A DNA stretch of 64,000 nucleotides from CAYOUV01 sp963790075 (GCA_963790075.1 CAWBNG010000003.1:744001-808000); one strand, 5' to 3'. Shown: positions 38,382 through 47,659, numbered from the stretch's first letter. Numbers and translations: made by a program. The notes: generated from the sequence alone by a model not told the origin.

Positions 38382-40118
38382 ATGAAAACTTCCATCAAGT
38401 TCAGATGGGCCAGCTTGCTATTCTGCCTGCTCCTGTCTGCCTGCAACCTACCGGGGAGCGTTGGAACGTCCGCGCCACCCGCCTCCCCGTCTAACGCCCC
38501 CACGTCCGGAACCGTGGCGCCTGCCACGTCCACCTCCGCACCGTCGGCACCCGTTGAGCACCGCATCGGAATCCGCGTTGTGAACGGTGTCGGTGAATTT
38601 TTCGACCGCCAAACGGGCGAGAAATTTGTGCCGCGCGGTAACAACTACATCCGCCTCGATCCACAAAAAAGGGACGACGGCAGCCAGCAGACTTACCATT
38701 CCGTCTTCGATCCAGGACTGTATGACAAAACGGAACTCACAACCGCATTTCAGCAAATGCACGAACTGGGCTATAACACCGTGCGCGTCTTCATCAGCCA
38801 GAACACAATTGGCACCGCGGACGACGGGCTAAACCAGGCCTATATGCAGAACGTGGTCGATTTTCTCAACCTGGCGAAGGAATACGGTCTGTACATCATC
38901 TTCACCCAGGATTGGCTGCCGGGTGGCAAATACGGCCAGATCCTGAGCAAGGATTGCTGCAACACCTTCACGGGGATGAACGTCAACTTCCTTTCCCCAG
39001 CCGGGCTGGAAGCCAACATCGCTTACTTTCAGGATTTCGCCCGTTACCTGATCGGGCATGATGCGCCGATCGAGATGGTTTTTTCCTACGAACTGCGCAA
39101 CGAACTGTTCTTCGACATGGACTTCCCGCCGCTTTCCTTGACCTCGGGTAATGTCACCGCTCTGGACGGGAATACTTACGATATGTCCAGCCTGGAGGAC
39201 AAGAAGCGCATGATCGACTCCAATCTGGTGCTGTGGATGGACAAAGTTCGTGCGGCTATCCTGGAGGTGGATCCAGGCGTACTCGTCTCGGTTGGCTTTT
39301 TCTGGCCGCAGGAACCCAATCCGGCACGTGTAGGCGATGAGCGTTACATCAATACTGCCCCGGCCATCTGGAATTCAAAGCTCGATTTCATCGACCTGCA
39401 CCCTTACCCCGGTGCAGAATTGAACTTCCCGCAATACGTGGAGAACTTTGGCATCAATGGCATGCAGGAGAAACCGATCATCATGGGTGAATTCGGAGCC
39501 GCGACCGAGGCAGTCCCCTCCGTCAGCAAGGCGGCTTCCATGCTGATGGATTGGCAGGTGCAATCCTGTGATTACGGTTTCGATGGCTGGCTGCTGTGGA
39601 CCTGGGACATCTACGAAAACAATGAATTTTACAGCGCCAAAAGCGACCAGGGACAGATCGGACAAACGCTGGCACCGGTCAACCGCCCGGACCCGTGCCA
39701 GGCGAAATCCTTCGACTTCATCGAAAACAACGTGGCCTTGAATAAGAGCGTGCGGGTCTCACGCGCACTGTCCGACCAGCCGGGCGCCAACGCCGTGGAT
39801 GGTACAGGGGCGCAATGGGGCGCAGGCGCCTCCCCCACCCAATGGATCCAGATCGACCTGGGGCAGACATACACGGTGAGCCTGATCCGGCTGATGGTGG
39901 GGCAATATCCGGACGGAAATACCACCCACAATGTCTATGTCGGCAACTCAGCGGATAATTTACAGCTGGTGCACAGCTTCGACGGGTTCACCAAAGACAA
40001 CCAGCTCCTGGAAATCCAGCCCGAATCTCCGCTGACGGGAGTCCGATACGTGCGTATCGTGACTACCAAAAGCCCTTCCTGGGTCGCCTGGAAGGAGATC
40101 GAGGTGATTGCGCCTTGA
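38382..40118 (+). CDS. Glycoside hydrolase (GH5/clan A-like) lipoprotein with C-terminal F5/8-type C domain
   Basis: A 578-residue exported enzyme. The signal peptide ends at lipobox LLSAC (Cys21). A Pro/Ser/Thr/Ala linker (about 25-58) follows. The (beta/alpha)8 catalytic domain spans about 60-450: acid/base Glu241 in YELRNELFF and probable nucleophile Glu370 in IIMGEFGAA, the pattern of clan A families such as GH5. The last 130 residues form a discoidin-like carbohydrate-binding module (NKSVRVSRALSDQPGANAVD and WIQIDLGQTYTVSLIRL). AGGAG lies 11 bases before ATG 38382, and upstream in-frame codons cross the promoter. It probably trims extracellular beta-glucan or mannan. The substrate is unknown. 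Confidence 0.85.
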   Translation: MKTSIKFRWASLLFCLLLSACNLPGSVGTSAPPASPSNAPTSGTVAPATSTSAPSAPVEHRIGIRVVNGVGEFFDRQTGEKFVPRGNNYIRLDPQKRDDGSQQTYHSVFDPGLYDKTELTTAFQQMHELGYNTVRVFISQNTIGTADDGLNQAYMQNVVDFLNLAKEYGLYIIFTQDWLPGGKYGQILSKDCCNTFTGMNVNFLSPAGLEANIAYFQDFARYLIGHDAPIEMVFSYELRNELFFDMDFPPLSLTSGNVTALDGNTYDMSSLEDKKRMIDSNLVLWMDKVRAAILEVDPGVLVSVGFFWPQEPNPARVGDERYINTAPAIWNSKLDFIDLHPYPGAELNFPQYVENFGINGMQEKPIIMGEFGAATEAVPSVSKAASMLMDWQVQSCDYGFDGWLLWTWDIYENNEFYSAKSDQGQIGQTLAPVNRPDPCQAKSFDFIENNVALNKSVRVSRALSDQPGANAVDGTGAQWGAGASPTQWIQIDLGQTYTVSLIRLMVGQYPDGNTTHNVYVGNSADNLQLVHSFDGFTKDNQLLEIQPESPLTGVRYVRIVTTKSPSWVAWKEIEVIAP

Positions 40119-40130
40119 GAGAGATTTTCC

Positions 40131-40159
40131 TTGTGCCGCGACATGATTTCGCCTACAAT
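40131..40159 (+). promoter_or_regulatory. Putative promoter of DsbA-like gene
   Basis: TTGTGC (40131-40136), 17-bp spacer, TACAAT (40154-40159), 24 bp before the start codon. Confidence 0.45.
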
Positions 40160-40182
40160 GAGACCTATCAGAGGAGGTTCGT

Positions 40183-40990
40183 ATGAGTGAAGAGCAAATC
40201 GCAACCGAGCAAGCATCAGCACCGGAGTCCAAACAAACCTGGGTCTGGTGGCTGGTCGGTGGTGGCTGTGTGCTGCTGGCCTGCTGTGTCCTGATTGCAG
40301 TCGTCGCCGGTGCCTTTTTCATGCTCAGCCCGCAGACCGGAAGAGTCTTCAGTTCAATCACCACCGAGGTGCCATCTCTCCCCCAAACGCCCCTGGCTAC
40401 TCAGCAACCTTTTGTACCGGGATCAGGCAATGTCAACCTGCCGGAGCCGCGCCAGCACCCGATGGCGGAGAGCAACCGCTTAGGCGATCCGAACGCGCCG
40501 GTCAAGATCATCGAGTACGCCGATTTCCAATGTCCCTTCTGCCTGCGCTACTGGCAGAACACTGAAGCGCAGATCATCGAGAACTATGTGGCGACCGGCA
40601 AGGTCTTCTACGAATATCGCTCGATGGGCGGATTTATCGGTCCCGAGTTCGGCTGCGGCTGCTGAAGCGGCTTATTGTGCCGGGGCGCAGAACAAATTCT
40701 GGGAATATCACGACATCCTGTACGCCAACTGGAGCGGTGAGAACGTGGGGGACTTCACGGATGCCAAACTGCGTGCCTTTGCCGCGGCACTCGGCCTGGA
40801 TCAAAATGCCTTCGACCAATGCCTGAGCAGCGGCAAGTTTGCCGACCGCGTACGCCAGGATGCTGCCGACGCCCAGGCTGCGGGAATTAATGGAACCCCC
40901 GCCTTCCTGATCAACGATAAGTTGGTTCAAGGCGCACAGCCTTACAGCGATTTTGAACAGGCTATCGAAGCTGCCCTGCAGGGGAATTAA
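40183..40990 (+). pseudogene. DsbA-like membrane-anchored thiol oxidoreductase, frameshifted
   Basis: The first frame (40183-40665) gives a membrane anchor (about 21-48), a linker, and a DsbA-type thioredoxin start with FQCPFC. It stops just after FIGPEF. The second frame continues from about 40650 (AAAAEAAYCAGAQNKFWEYH) to the stop at 40990, with the cis-Pro motif GINGTPAFLIN. Removing one T at 40648-40649 joins both into a normal protein of about 268 residues. The defect is therefore a single-base insertion, either a real null mutation or an assembly error. The rest of the gene shows no decay, favouring recent change or error. AGAGGAGG precedes the ATG. Confidence 0.85.
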
Positions 40991-41019
40991 AGTCACCGTT
41001 ACCTGGGGAAAATTAACAC

Positions 41020-41048
41020 TTGTAATCAGATAATTTAAGTCGTAATAT
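41020..41048 (+). promoter_or_regulatory. Putative promoter of cytochrome c gene
   Basis: TTGTAA (41020-41025), 17-bp spacer, TAATAT (41043-41048). A 7-bp hairpin (41057-41076) lies right at the expected 5' end of the mRNA, or may instead terminate the preceding gene. Confidence 0.4.
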
Positions 41049-41136
41049 ATTTCAGGGATGGCCTTGCCCGGCCATCTCTTTGTTGTTGGTGGTGTACAAC
41101 CCCAAAATTCTTAGATGTATAAGGAGAAGATAAGAT

Positions 41137-42042
41137 ATGTTCAAGAAAGTTCTGAAATGGTTCGGTATTGTTCTGGGAAGTCTGCTTGGGCTGGTAATTT
41201 TGGCTGCGGCAGTATTTTTTATTAAGGGCAACCGGCGTTTCAGCAAGACCTACCAGGCCCCTACGGACCAGTTGACCATCCCAACTGATGCAGCCTCGAT
41301 CGCCCGCGGCCAGCATTTTGCGGCAGCCATTTGCGAGGAATGTCACGGCTCAGACTTGAGCGGCGGCAAGATCCTGTTCCAGGCGCCTCCGCTGGGCCAG
41401 GTCAAGGCCGCCAACCTGTCCGGCGGCAAAGGCGGCCTGGGTGCCACCTTCACAGACGCCGACTGGGTACGCGCCATCCGCTATGGCGTCAAACCGGATG
41501 GCAAGTCGGTCGTGATCATGCCCTCGTATTTCTTCTACAATTTTACTGACCAGGACCTGGTCGACATCATCGCTTACATTAAAAGCGTCCCGCCGGTCGA
41601 CAACCAAGTCACGACCGTTCAGGTCACGCCCTTGGTCAAAGTGTTGATCGGCGCCGGCAAGCTGAACCTGCCGTTCAGCGCCAGCCTGATCCCGTTTGAG
41701 ACACAGCGGGCAGACAGCATGCAGCCCAGCCCCACTGCCGACTATGGCGCCTACCTGGTCAGCGTCAGCGGCTGCCACGAATGTCACGGCCCACAATTGT
41801 CCGGTGGCAAGGACCCCGACCCAACTGCGCCGCCCGCGCCCAACCTAACGCCGGGTGGCCTGCTGGGCAAGTGGAGCGAAGCCGACTTCATCAACACCAT
41901 CCGCACCGGCGTCACACCCGAAAACCTGCACCTGGAGGATTTCATGCCCTGGAAGACATACAGCAATTATTCGGATGACGACCTGAAAGCCATCTGGGCT
42001 TATCTGCACTCCCTGCCCGTCATGGCGACCACCAGCCAGTAA
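41137..42042 (+). CDS. Membrane-anchored dihaem cytochrome c
   Basis: A 301-residue protein with an N-terminal anchor (about 9-30) and two cytochrome c domains. Haem-binding motifs are CEECH (66-70) and CHECH (213-217), each followed by G-x-x-LSGGK, showing internal duplication. Probable axial Met ligands lie in VIMPSYFF and DFMPWKTYS. It probably passes electrons outside the membrane. The partner oxidase or dehydrogenase is not in the window. AAGGAGA precedes the ATG. A clear terminator follows, so it is a single-gene unit. Confidence 0.9.
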   Translation: MFKKVLKWFGIVLGSLLGLVILAAAVFFIKGNRRFSKTYQAPTDQLTIPTDAASIARGQHFAAAICEECHGSDLSGGKILFQAPPLGQVKAANLSGGKGGLGATFTDADWVRAIRYGVKPDGKSVVIMPSYFFYNFTDQDLVDIIAYIKSVPPVDNQVTTVQVTPLVKVLIGAGKLNLPFSASLIPFETQRADSMQPSPTADYGAYLVSVSGCHECHGPQLSGGKDPDPTAPPAPNLTPGGLLGKWSEADFINTIRTGVTPENLHLEDFMPWKTYSNYSDDDLKAIWAYLHSLPVMATTSQ

Positions 42043-42065
42043 TACAGCGAACCACGATCTTACCG

Positions 42066-42093
42066 GCACCCCGTTATCAGACGGGGTGCTTTT
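42066..42093 (+). terminator. Terminator after cytochrome c gene
   Basis: A perfect 9-bp stem (42066-42074 with 42081-42089), loop TATCAG, then TTTT. Confidence 0.85.
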
Positions 42094-42194
42094 CATTACG
42101 CAAAAGAAATCCTATAGAAAAAGAGAGCCTGTCAATAGGAATTGGCAGCCCCCCGGACGTAGGCTGGGAACAAGTTCACCATGGAGGTATTGAC

Positions 42195-42569
42195 ATGCAA
42201 CTGATCTCGATCCTTCTAGCACTATTGAATTCCCTGGCTGCCATGCTTGTCTTGGGTTCCGGCCTGTCAGGTGGGAATGGGCTATCTTTGTGGGGAGCAC
42301 TGAAAGTCATCTCAAGCTTGCTGGTGATCGCCAGCAGCCTCCAAGTCTGGCTGGCCAGTCTGCGTCCGATCAGCACCGGGTCGATGCTACTGAGCGGCTT
42401 GGCGCTGGTTGGGCTGGGAGCCGCCATCACCGTCTGGAGCTTGCATCTGGCTCTGGTCACCGGCAGCATCGAAAGCTGCATGTTCGCTTACGGCGGGAGC
42501 CTGATCGTCCAGGGGACCGCCTCCCAACTGGGATTTATCGCTGAGCCGCGACAGACGACCTCCTCCTAG
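42195..42569 (+). CDS. Small hypothetical membrane protein
   Basis: A 124-residue protein with four hydrophobic segments (about 2-20, 30-52, 62-85 and 95-113) and almost no charged residues. No family is recognised. GGAGGT stands before the ATG with suitable spacing. It lies alone between the cytochrome c terminator and the promoter of the following lipoprotein. It may be a four-helix membrane protein of unknown role. Confidence 0.65.
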   Translation: MQLISILLALLNSLAAMLVLGSGLSGGNGLSLWGALKVISSLLVIASSLQVWLASLRPISTGSMLLSGLALVGLGAAITVWSLHLALVTGSIESCMFAYGGSLIVQGTASQLGFIAEPRQTTSS

Positions 42570-42635
42570 CAATTCGATTGAAATCTTCACGGGGATTGTC
42601 CGCTATAATGGCCTTGTTTCGACGGAAGCCGTGCC

Positions 42636-43445
42636 ATGAAAAAATCATTCAGCCTGCTGCTGCTGCTCTCTTTTACACTTTCAGCCTGTAAGCTCTCAGC
42701 CGGGTTTGTTCCACCGACGGCGACGGTTGTAATTCCAAGTCACACGCCGTCCGAGACAGCCACCCTCCCGCCCACCCCAAGTGCAACACCAAGCCTGACG
42801 CCTTCGCCCACAAACACACCCATCCCGAGCCCCACGCCAACCTACGCCATCCTGCGCGGCAAAGTCAATCTGGAGAAGGTGAGTTGCCGCTATGGTCCCG
42901 GTGCACCTTATCTGTACTTATATGGCCTGCTGCAGGGTGCTGTGCAGGATGTCATCGGACGCACAGATACCGGAAAATGGGTGCTGACCCGTTCCCACGG
43001 CGACAACAAATCCTGCTGGGTCAAGACCGAGTTTCTGGATCTTAACGGTGATGTGATGAGTCTGGAAATCGTTTATCCAGATAAGTACCAGATCCCGCCA
43101 TCCAACCAGGGCTACCTGCCGCCCTGGGACGTGGCCGCTGTCCGGCACGGCGACCAGGTCGTCATTGACTGGAAGAGTGAAGCTCTGCGCCCCGGCGACG
43201 AGGAAAGCGCCACCATGGTGATTTACATCGTCGAGGTGTGGACCTGCCAGGACAGGCAGCTGACCTTCCAGCCGATCGGCACCTCGCTGACACAGGTAAC
43301 CCTGACCGATGAACCCGGTTGCAGCGAGCCCTCACACGGGCGGGTCTACTTCCAGGAAAAGCACGGCTACGCCGGTCCGAGCGAAATTCCCTGGCCGCCA
43401 TCCGAGCCAGCCACACAGCCTGCCCCTGCGCAGACCGGCCCGTAG
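42636..43445 (+). CDS. Lipoprotein with Pro/Thr-rich linker and SH3-like domain
   Basis: A 269-residue exported protein. The signal peptide ends at LSACKL. A linker of repeated T-P-S/T units (about 28-68) leads to a bacterial SH3-like domain (about 73-140) that contains VSCRYGPGAPYLYLYGLLQG and WVLTRSHGDNKSCWVKTEFL, typical of SH3b pieces with two Cys. The remaining half is a beta-rich domain I do not recognise, ending in a Pro/Ala tail. A TATAAT hexamer lies at 42604-42609, 26 bp before the ATG. It probably binds or senses wall components. Confidence 0.8.
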   Translation: MKKSFSLLLLLSFTLSACKLSAGFVPPTATVVIPSHTPSETATLPPTPSATPSLTPSPTNTPIPSPTPTYAILRGKVNLEKVSCRYGPGAPYLYLYGLLQGAVQDVIGRTDTGKWVLTRSHGDNKSCWVKTEFLDLNGDVMSLEIVYPDKYQIPPSNQGYLPPWDVAAVRHGDQVVIDWKSEALRPGDEESATMVIYIVEVWTCQDRQLTFQPIGTSLTQVTLTDEPGCSEPSHGRVYFQEKHGYAGPSEIPWPPSEPATQPAPAQTGP

Positions 43446-43926
43446 TTTGACGCACAAATCCGCTAAGCAGATGGCTGAGCTGGCTATTAACCCAAAGATT
43501 TCTAACTAACAATTTTGTTTTTTGATTAAAATTTTGTTTATGATAGAATGAATCTAAGGAGAACATACCGAATTCCTGCTTGAGTGGAATCAGCTTCATC
43601 TTCTGATATTAGGGGGCAATGATAATTGGACAGGCTGAAAGCTTTTTTGACCTCTATTTATTGGTGCGCACAACAGATCCACATAAGCCTTCGACTGGTT
43701 CCCGGGAAAAGCAGGCAAACCGGTGTTTCACTTCCTTTTATGCGCGAAAGCCGTCATTAATTGCAGATAACAACATAGCGGCTGGCAACTCGTAGCAGTT
43801 GTGAGGGGCAACTGTATTCAAAGAATGGCAAGGGTAAACCTTGCCCCAAAAGGGGGCGTGCCCGCCTTTACATTCCGGCATCGGCTGAATTCGGGCGGCC
43901 TGTTTCCTCAACGAAGGGAGTAGGGA
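43446..43926. other. 481-bp intergenic region, partly AT-rich
   Basis: No convincing gene. The first 120 bases are AT-rich and contain a promoter-like element at 43522-43549. The transcript would run more than 370 bases before the next start codon, so a long leader or a small RNA is possible. The later part holds G/C-rich inverted pieces (for example around 43845-43870) but no clear terminator. Confidence 0.5.
43522..43549 (+). promoter_or_regulatory. Promoter-like element in long intergenic region
   Basis: TTGATT (43522-43527), 16-bp spacer, TAGAAT (43544-43549) with TG one base before it (extended -10). AAGGAG follows at 43556-43560 with no suitable start codon after it. Confidence 0.45.
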
Positions 43927-44442
43927 ATGAACTTCAAAAAACTCGGCATACTCTTGGGGGCAATCTTGGTTATATTAACCACGGTCGTCTGTTCAACTGT
44001 CAGCCTGCCATTGGGATCCTCAGCGTCGCCCACCCCAAGCAGTATTGAAGATTGGGTAGAGGGTCACTATTGGTCCATCAAGGTCGTCAATGCTGAAACC
44101 AAAACCCAACTTGATGGAAAATCGCCACAAAATGACTTGTTCCTGCTGGTGGATGTGCAGTGGAAAGCCAATAGCCTGACCGAGTTGCACCAAATGGACG
44201 GGGTCGATTACAAGATCGTGGATAACAACGGAGATGAGTACGCCATAACCGGTATGATCTACGAAAGCGGTACCTTTGACTCCTTTTCAACCAATGCGGA
44301 ATACCAAAAGGGCAAATGGAGAGTTTCCAGAGTCAGCGGAACGAAAGGGGACACGTATCGGTTGGTATTCGACCTGCCTACTACGGCTAAGGGCTTGAAG
44401 CTGTGGTTCCGCAATTACCCATTGATTGACCTCGGGCTTTAA
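43927..44442 (+). CDS. Lipoprotein-like exported protein, DUF4352-like (first of tandem pair)
   Basis: A 171-residue protein with a signal segment ending TTVVCSTV (lipobox-like VVCS) and a short Ser/Pro linker. The mature domain contains LFLLVDVQWKANSLTEL, ITGMIYESGTFDSFS and WFRNYPLIDLGL, beta-rich and like the telokin-type folds of DUF4352, though that assignment is tentative. GGGAGTAGGGA precedes the ATG. The next gene encodes a clear paralogue with the same length of mature domain and the same end. Confidence 0.75.
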   Translation: MNFKKLGILLGAILVILTTVVCSTVSLPLGSSASPTPSSIEDWVEGHYWSIKVVNAETKTQLDGKSPQNDLFLLVDVQWKANSLTELHQMDGVDYKIVDNNGDEYAITGMIYESGTFDSFSTNAEYQKGKWRVSRVSGTKGDTYRLVFDLPTTAKGLKLWFRNYPLIDLGL

Positions 44443-44586
44443 ATACTCCCCCAAACCTGCAGTGTGGCAGGCTTTTAGGGAAATTTGGCAAGGATAACTG
44501 TATCAACGGCAAAGAAAGGTGATTTCATTAGACAACCATCTGACAAATAAAATCCAATGGACCAATTATATTGAATGGAGTAGGGA

Positions 44587-45171
44587 ATGAATTTCAAAAA
44601 GTTAAGCACACTCATAGGGGCTGTATTAATCATCTTCGCCACGGTGGTGTGTTCAAGCTCCGCCATCCCATTGGGACCCACAGCGACGCCTGAACCAACC
44701 AACACGCCACAACCCACTTCCACGCCGCGGCCCACCAACACGCCACAACCGACCGCCACCCCCATTATCCAAATCGGGGACTGGGTGGATGGCCACTTTT
44801 GGTCAGTCAAGGTGGTCAAAGTGGACACTGCCTCCGAACTGGACGGGCTAAAACCACAGAACGACCAGTTCCTGCTGGTCGATGTGCAGTGGAAGGCCAA
44901 CGGCTTGACTGAGATGCATTCGATTGAAGGTGTGGATTTTATGCTGGTGGATAAAACAGGCAAGGAATACGCTATTTCCGGCATGATCTACGAAAGCGGT
45001 ACATTCGATTCCTTCTCAGACAAAGCCCAATACCAGAAGAGCAAGTGGAGGATTTCTCGGGTAAGCGGTTCAAAAAGCGACACCTACCGCTTGGTTTTCG
45101 ATATGCCCTCCAACGCGAATAACTTAAAACTGTGGTTCCGTGACCTGTCACCGATCGACCTCGGCTTGTAA
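44587..45171 (+). CDS. Lipoprotein-like exported protein (second of tandem pair, with PT-rich linker)
   Basis: A 194-residue paralogue of the preceding protein, about 65-70% identical over the mature domain by eye (GMIYESGTFDSFSDKAQYQK versus GMIYESGTFDSFSTNAEYQK). It differs mainly by a longer linker built of TNTPQPTxTPxP units (about 32-60). The leader before both genes shares GGAGTAGGGAATGAA, so the duplication included the ribosome site. A strong terminator follows. Role unknown. Confidence 0.75.
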   Translation: MNFKKLSTLIGAVLIIFATVVCSSSAIPLGPTATPEPTNTPQPTSTPRPTNTPQPTATPIIQIGDWVDGHFWSVKVVKVDTASELDGLKPQNDQFLLVDVQWKANGLTEMHSIEGVDFMLVDKTGKEYAISGMIYESGTFDSFSDKAQYQKSKWRISRVSGSKSDTYRLVFDMPSNANNLKLWFRDLSPIDLGL

Positions 45172-45202
45172 TAGTAACAAAAAAACTGGTTCGGTAATGA
45201 CT

Positions 45203-45240
45203 GCTGGCGGCTGTTTCGGAAAACAGCCGCCAGCATTTTT
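45203..45240 (+). terminator. Strong terminator after lipoprotein pair
   Basis: A perfect 14-bp stem (45203-45216 with 45221-45234), CGGA loop, followed by A and TTTTTT. Confidence 0.92.
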
Positions 45241-45350
45241 TCCCTTGATTAAACCTATCCCTGGTTTCAGTTAGATATTATCTCTAATCGATTTCCCAAA
45301 TCCCAAGGCTGTGCTATGATTGCGACTTGTTTCAACCCTGAAAGGTTTTC

Positions 45351-46604
45351 ATGTTTCCCCGGATAAATCGCATCTATCACGAATTTCCTTCAAAATTTTG
45401 GGTCGTCGTGCTGGTGTCGTTCATCGACCGCATCGGCGGGACGCTGCTTTTTCCGTTCTTCTCACTCTATATTACCCAGAAATTCAACGTCGGTATGACC
45501 CAGGCCGGAATCATTCTGGGTATTTTTTCGGTATTCGGCCTGGTCGGCAGCATGGTCGGCGGTGCATTGACCGACAGATTCGGACGCCGGCGTCTGATCC
45601 TGTTCGGATTGGTCTTCAGCGCGCTTTCCACGCTCTCGCTCGGGCTGGCCAACACGCTGGCCACTCTCTATCCGCTGGCGGTCGTCATCGGTCTGCTCTC
45701 CGATGTAGCCGGTCCGGCCAATCAAGCCATGATCGCCGACTTGCTGCCTGAAAAACAGCGCTCGGAGGGCTTTGGCATCCTGCGCGTGGCTGGAAACATG
45801 GCCTGGATCATCGGGCCGACTATCGGCGGCTTCGTCGCCAACCGCTCGTTCTTCCTGCTGTTCGTGATGGATGCCGTCATCAGCTGCATCGTGGCTGTTC
45901 TCTTCTACCGGTTGATGCCCGAAACCAAACCAGAAGCCCCGGACGAAGCCCAGCCGCAAAGCATGCTACAAACCTTCGCGGGGTATTCATTTGTGCTGCG
46001 CGATTTCGCATACGGATCCTTTCTGCTGGCAGCCATGTTGATGGGCCTGGTGTACCAGCAGATGTACAACTCACTTTCGGTCTTCCTGCGCGACAACCAC
46101 GGCATCACGCCCCAGGGCTACGGATTCCTGTTGACCACCAGCGCCATTACGGTCATCCTGCTCCAGTTCTGGATGACGCGTAAGATCAAACACCATCCGC
46201 CTTTCCTGATGATGGCTGCCGGGACCGTGTTTTACATGGTCGGATTCAGCATGTTTGGCTTCGTCTCGGCCTATTTCCTGTTCGCACTGGCAATCGTCGT
46301 GATCACATTCGGTGAGATGATGATTATGCCCACCAGCCTGGCGCTGGCAGCCGGCTTTGCCCCCGAAGAGATGCGCGGGCGCTACATGGCGCTCTTCAGC
46401 CTATCCTGGGCCCTGCCCGCCACGATCGGACCTGGCGCAGCCGGGCTGATCCTGGACAATTACAACCCGAACTTATTGTGGTATCTGGGCGGTATCCTGT
46501 GCGCGGTGGCAGCCCTGGCATTCTATACCTTGCACCTGCGGCTCGGGACTCAGAAACGGTTCGCCCCCGCCTCGATAGAGGAACAAGCCATGGCTGCGGA
46601 TTGA
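45351..46604 (+). CDS. MFS transporter
   Basis: A 417-residue major facilitator with twelve predicted helices. The loop 2-3 motif reads GALTDRFGRRRLILFG, the usual GxxxDRxGRR signature. The second half repeats it weakly. The family resembles drug:H+ antiporters such as MdtH/YceL, but the substrate is unknown. GAAAGG precedes the ATG, and TGCTATGAT, an extended -10, lies about 34 bp upstream. A frame starting at 45320 in another phase is a shadow. Confidence 0.9.
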   Translation: MFPRINRIYHEFPSKFWVVVLVSFIDRIGGTLLFPFFSLYITQKFNVGMTQAGIILGIFSVFGLVGSMVGGALTDRFGRRRLILFGLVFSALSTLSLGLANTLATLYPLAVVIGLLSDVAGPANQAMIADLLPEKQRSEGFGILRVAGNMAWIIGPTIGGFVANRSFFLLFVMDAVISCIVAVLFYRLMPETKPEAPDEAQPQSMLQTFAGYSFVLRDFAYGSFLLAAMLMGLVYQQMYNSLSVFLRDNHGITPQGYGFLLTTSAITVILLQFWMTRKIKHHPPFLMMAAGTVFYMVGFSMFGFVSAYFLFALAIVVITFGEMMIMPTSLALAAGFAPEEMRGRYMALFSLSWALPATIGPGAAGLILDNYNPNLLWYLGGILCAVAALAFYTLHLRLGTQKRFAPASIEEQAMAAD

Positions 46605-46628
46605 CCCACCAACCTGCTCCAAAACAAA

Positions 46629-46652
46629 CCCCGCCGGGTTCTCCCGGCGGGG
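46629..46652 (-). terminator. Terminator of folD (convergent with MFS gene)
   Basis: A perfect 10-bp G/C stem (46629-46638 with 46643-46652) and 4-base loop. On the minus strand it is followed by TTTGTTTT. It may also help stop plus-strand transcripts, where the U run is poor. Confidence 0.85.
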
Positions 46653-46688
46653 TACCGATTTAAAGAATCGTATTTCCTGCGTACTGGA

Positions 46689-47570
46689 TTACATCTCGTC
46701 TTGGATTTCAGCGGCGCGCAAGGTGTTGGCCATCAGCATGGCAATCGTCATCGGGCCGACACCACGGGGGACGGGGGTAATGTAACCGGCAACTTCTTTG
46801 GCCTCATCAAAATTGACATCACCAACCAGGCGATAACCACGCTTCTTGGTTGCGTCAGGCTTGTCGTTCATACCCACGTCAATCACGGCTGCCCCAGGTT
46901 TGATCCAATCGCCGCGCACGAACTCCATCTTGCCAATCGCTGCAATTAGGATATCGGCTCGGCGCACCACGTCGGCAATATTCTTTGTGCGGGAATGGCA
47001 GACAGTCACTGTAGCATTTTCCTTCACAAGCAATAGCGCAGCGGGCATACCCACAATGTTAGAACGGCCTAAAACCACCGCGTTTGCGCCGGAAATCTGC
47101 ACCCCGGCTTCCTTAAGCAGGTAGATACAGCCATAGGGCGTGCAGGGCACGAACAATGGCTCGCGACCTTTCTGCGCCAAACGACCAATATTGATCGGCG
47201 AGAAGCCGTCCACGTCTTTTTCAATGCTGATGAGCTGCAATACGCGCTCCTCGTCCAGATGATCGGGCAGCGGTAACTGCACCAGAATGCCGTTCACCTT
47301 CGGGTCGGCATTCAATTCCTTGATAAGTTTTTCCAGGTCTTCCTGGCTGATGTCAGCCGGAACCGGGTGGTGAAAAGATGTCATGCCCAGGTCGGCGCAA
47401 GCCTTCTGCTTCATACTGACATAGGTGGCCGAGTCAACTCGTTCGCCGACCAACACGGTCGCCAGACCGGGCTGGGATTTCCCCGCTGCAATCCGTTCAG
47501 CGACCTTGACCTTCACTTCGTCTCGCACTTTTTGTGCAATCGCTTGTCCATCAATTAATTGAGCTGTCAT
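46689..47570 (-). CDS. folD: Bifunctional methylenetetrahydrofolate dehydrogenase/cyclohydrolase
   Basis: Interconverts 5,10-methylene-, methenyl- and 10-formyl-tetrahydrofolate for one-carbon supply. The 293 residues are full length. VGERVDSATYVSMKQKAC holds the catalytic Lys in YVSMKQK, then GILVQLPLPDHL, KDVDGFSPINIGRL, PCTPYG and the NADP-binding VVLGRSNIVGMPAALLL. VIDVGMN and GDVNFDEA, then TPVPRGVGPMTIAMLMANT complete the set. GGGAG precedes the ATG. It stands alone, with a terminator at its end. Confidence 0.95.
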   Translation of the reverse strand: MTAQLIDGQAIAQKVRDEVKVKVAERIAAGKSQPGLATVLVGERVDSATYVSMKQKACADLGMTSFHHPVPADISQEDLEKLIKELNADPKVNGILVQLPLPDHLDEERVLQLISIEKDVDGFSPINIGRLAQKGREPLFVPCTPYGCIYLLKEAGVQISGANAVVLGRSNIVGMPAALLLVKENATVTVCHSRTKNIADVVRRADILIAAIGKMEFVRGDWIKPGAAVIDVGMNDKPDATKKRGYRLVGDVNFDEAKEVAGYITPVPRGVGPMTIAMLMANTLRAAEIQDEM

Positions 47571-47659
47571 GGATCACTCCCTTTGGTATTAATTTACTGT
47601 GAAGAATTGTACAAGTTATTATACAATTCCATCCCACTCCCGATAAGTGACAAAAATCC

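Noticed and set aside
40640..40670. Selenocysteine read-through of the TGA in the DsbA-like gene
   Set aside because: Sequence after the TGA in that frame has no DsbA similarity, while the neighbouring frame continues the fold exactly. A one-base insertion explains it.
44690..44765. Short direct repeats resembling a CRISPR or satellite array
   Set aside because: They encode the Thr/Pro linker of a lipoprotein, are in frame, and vary in length. Similar repeats in other linkers (42760-42840, 55300-55490) have the same cause.
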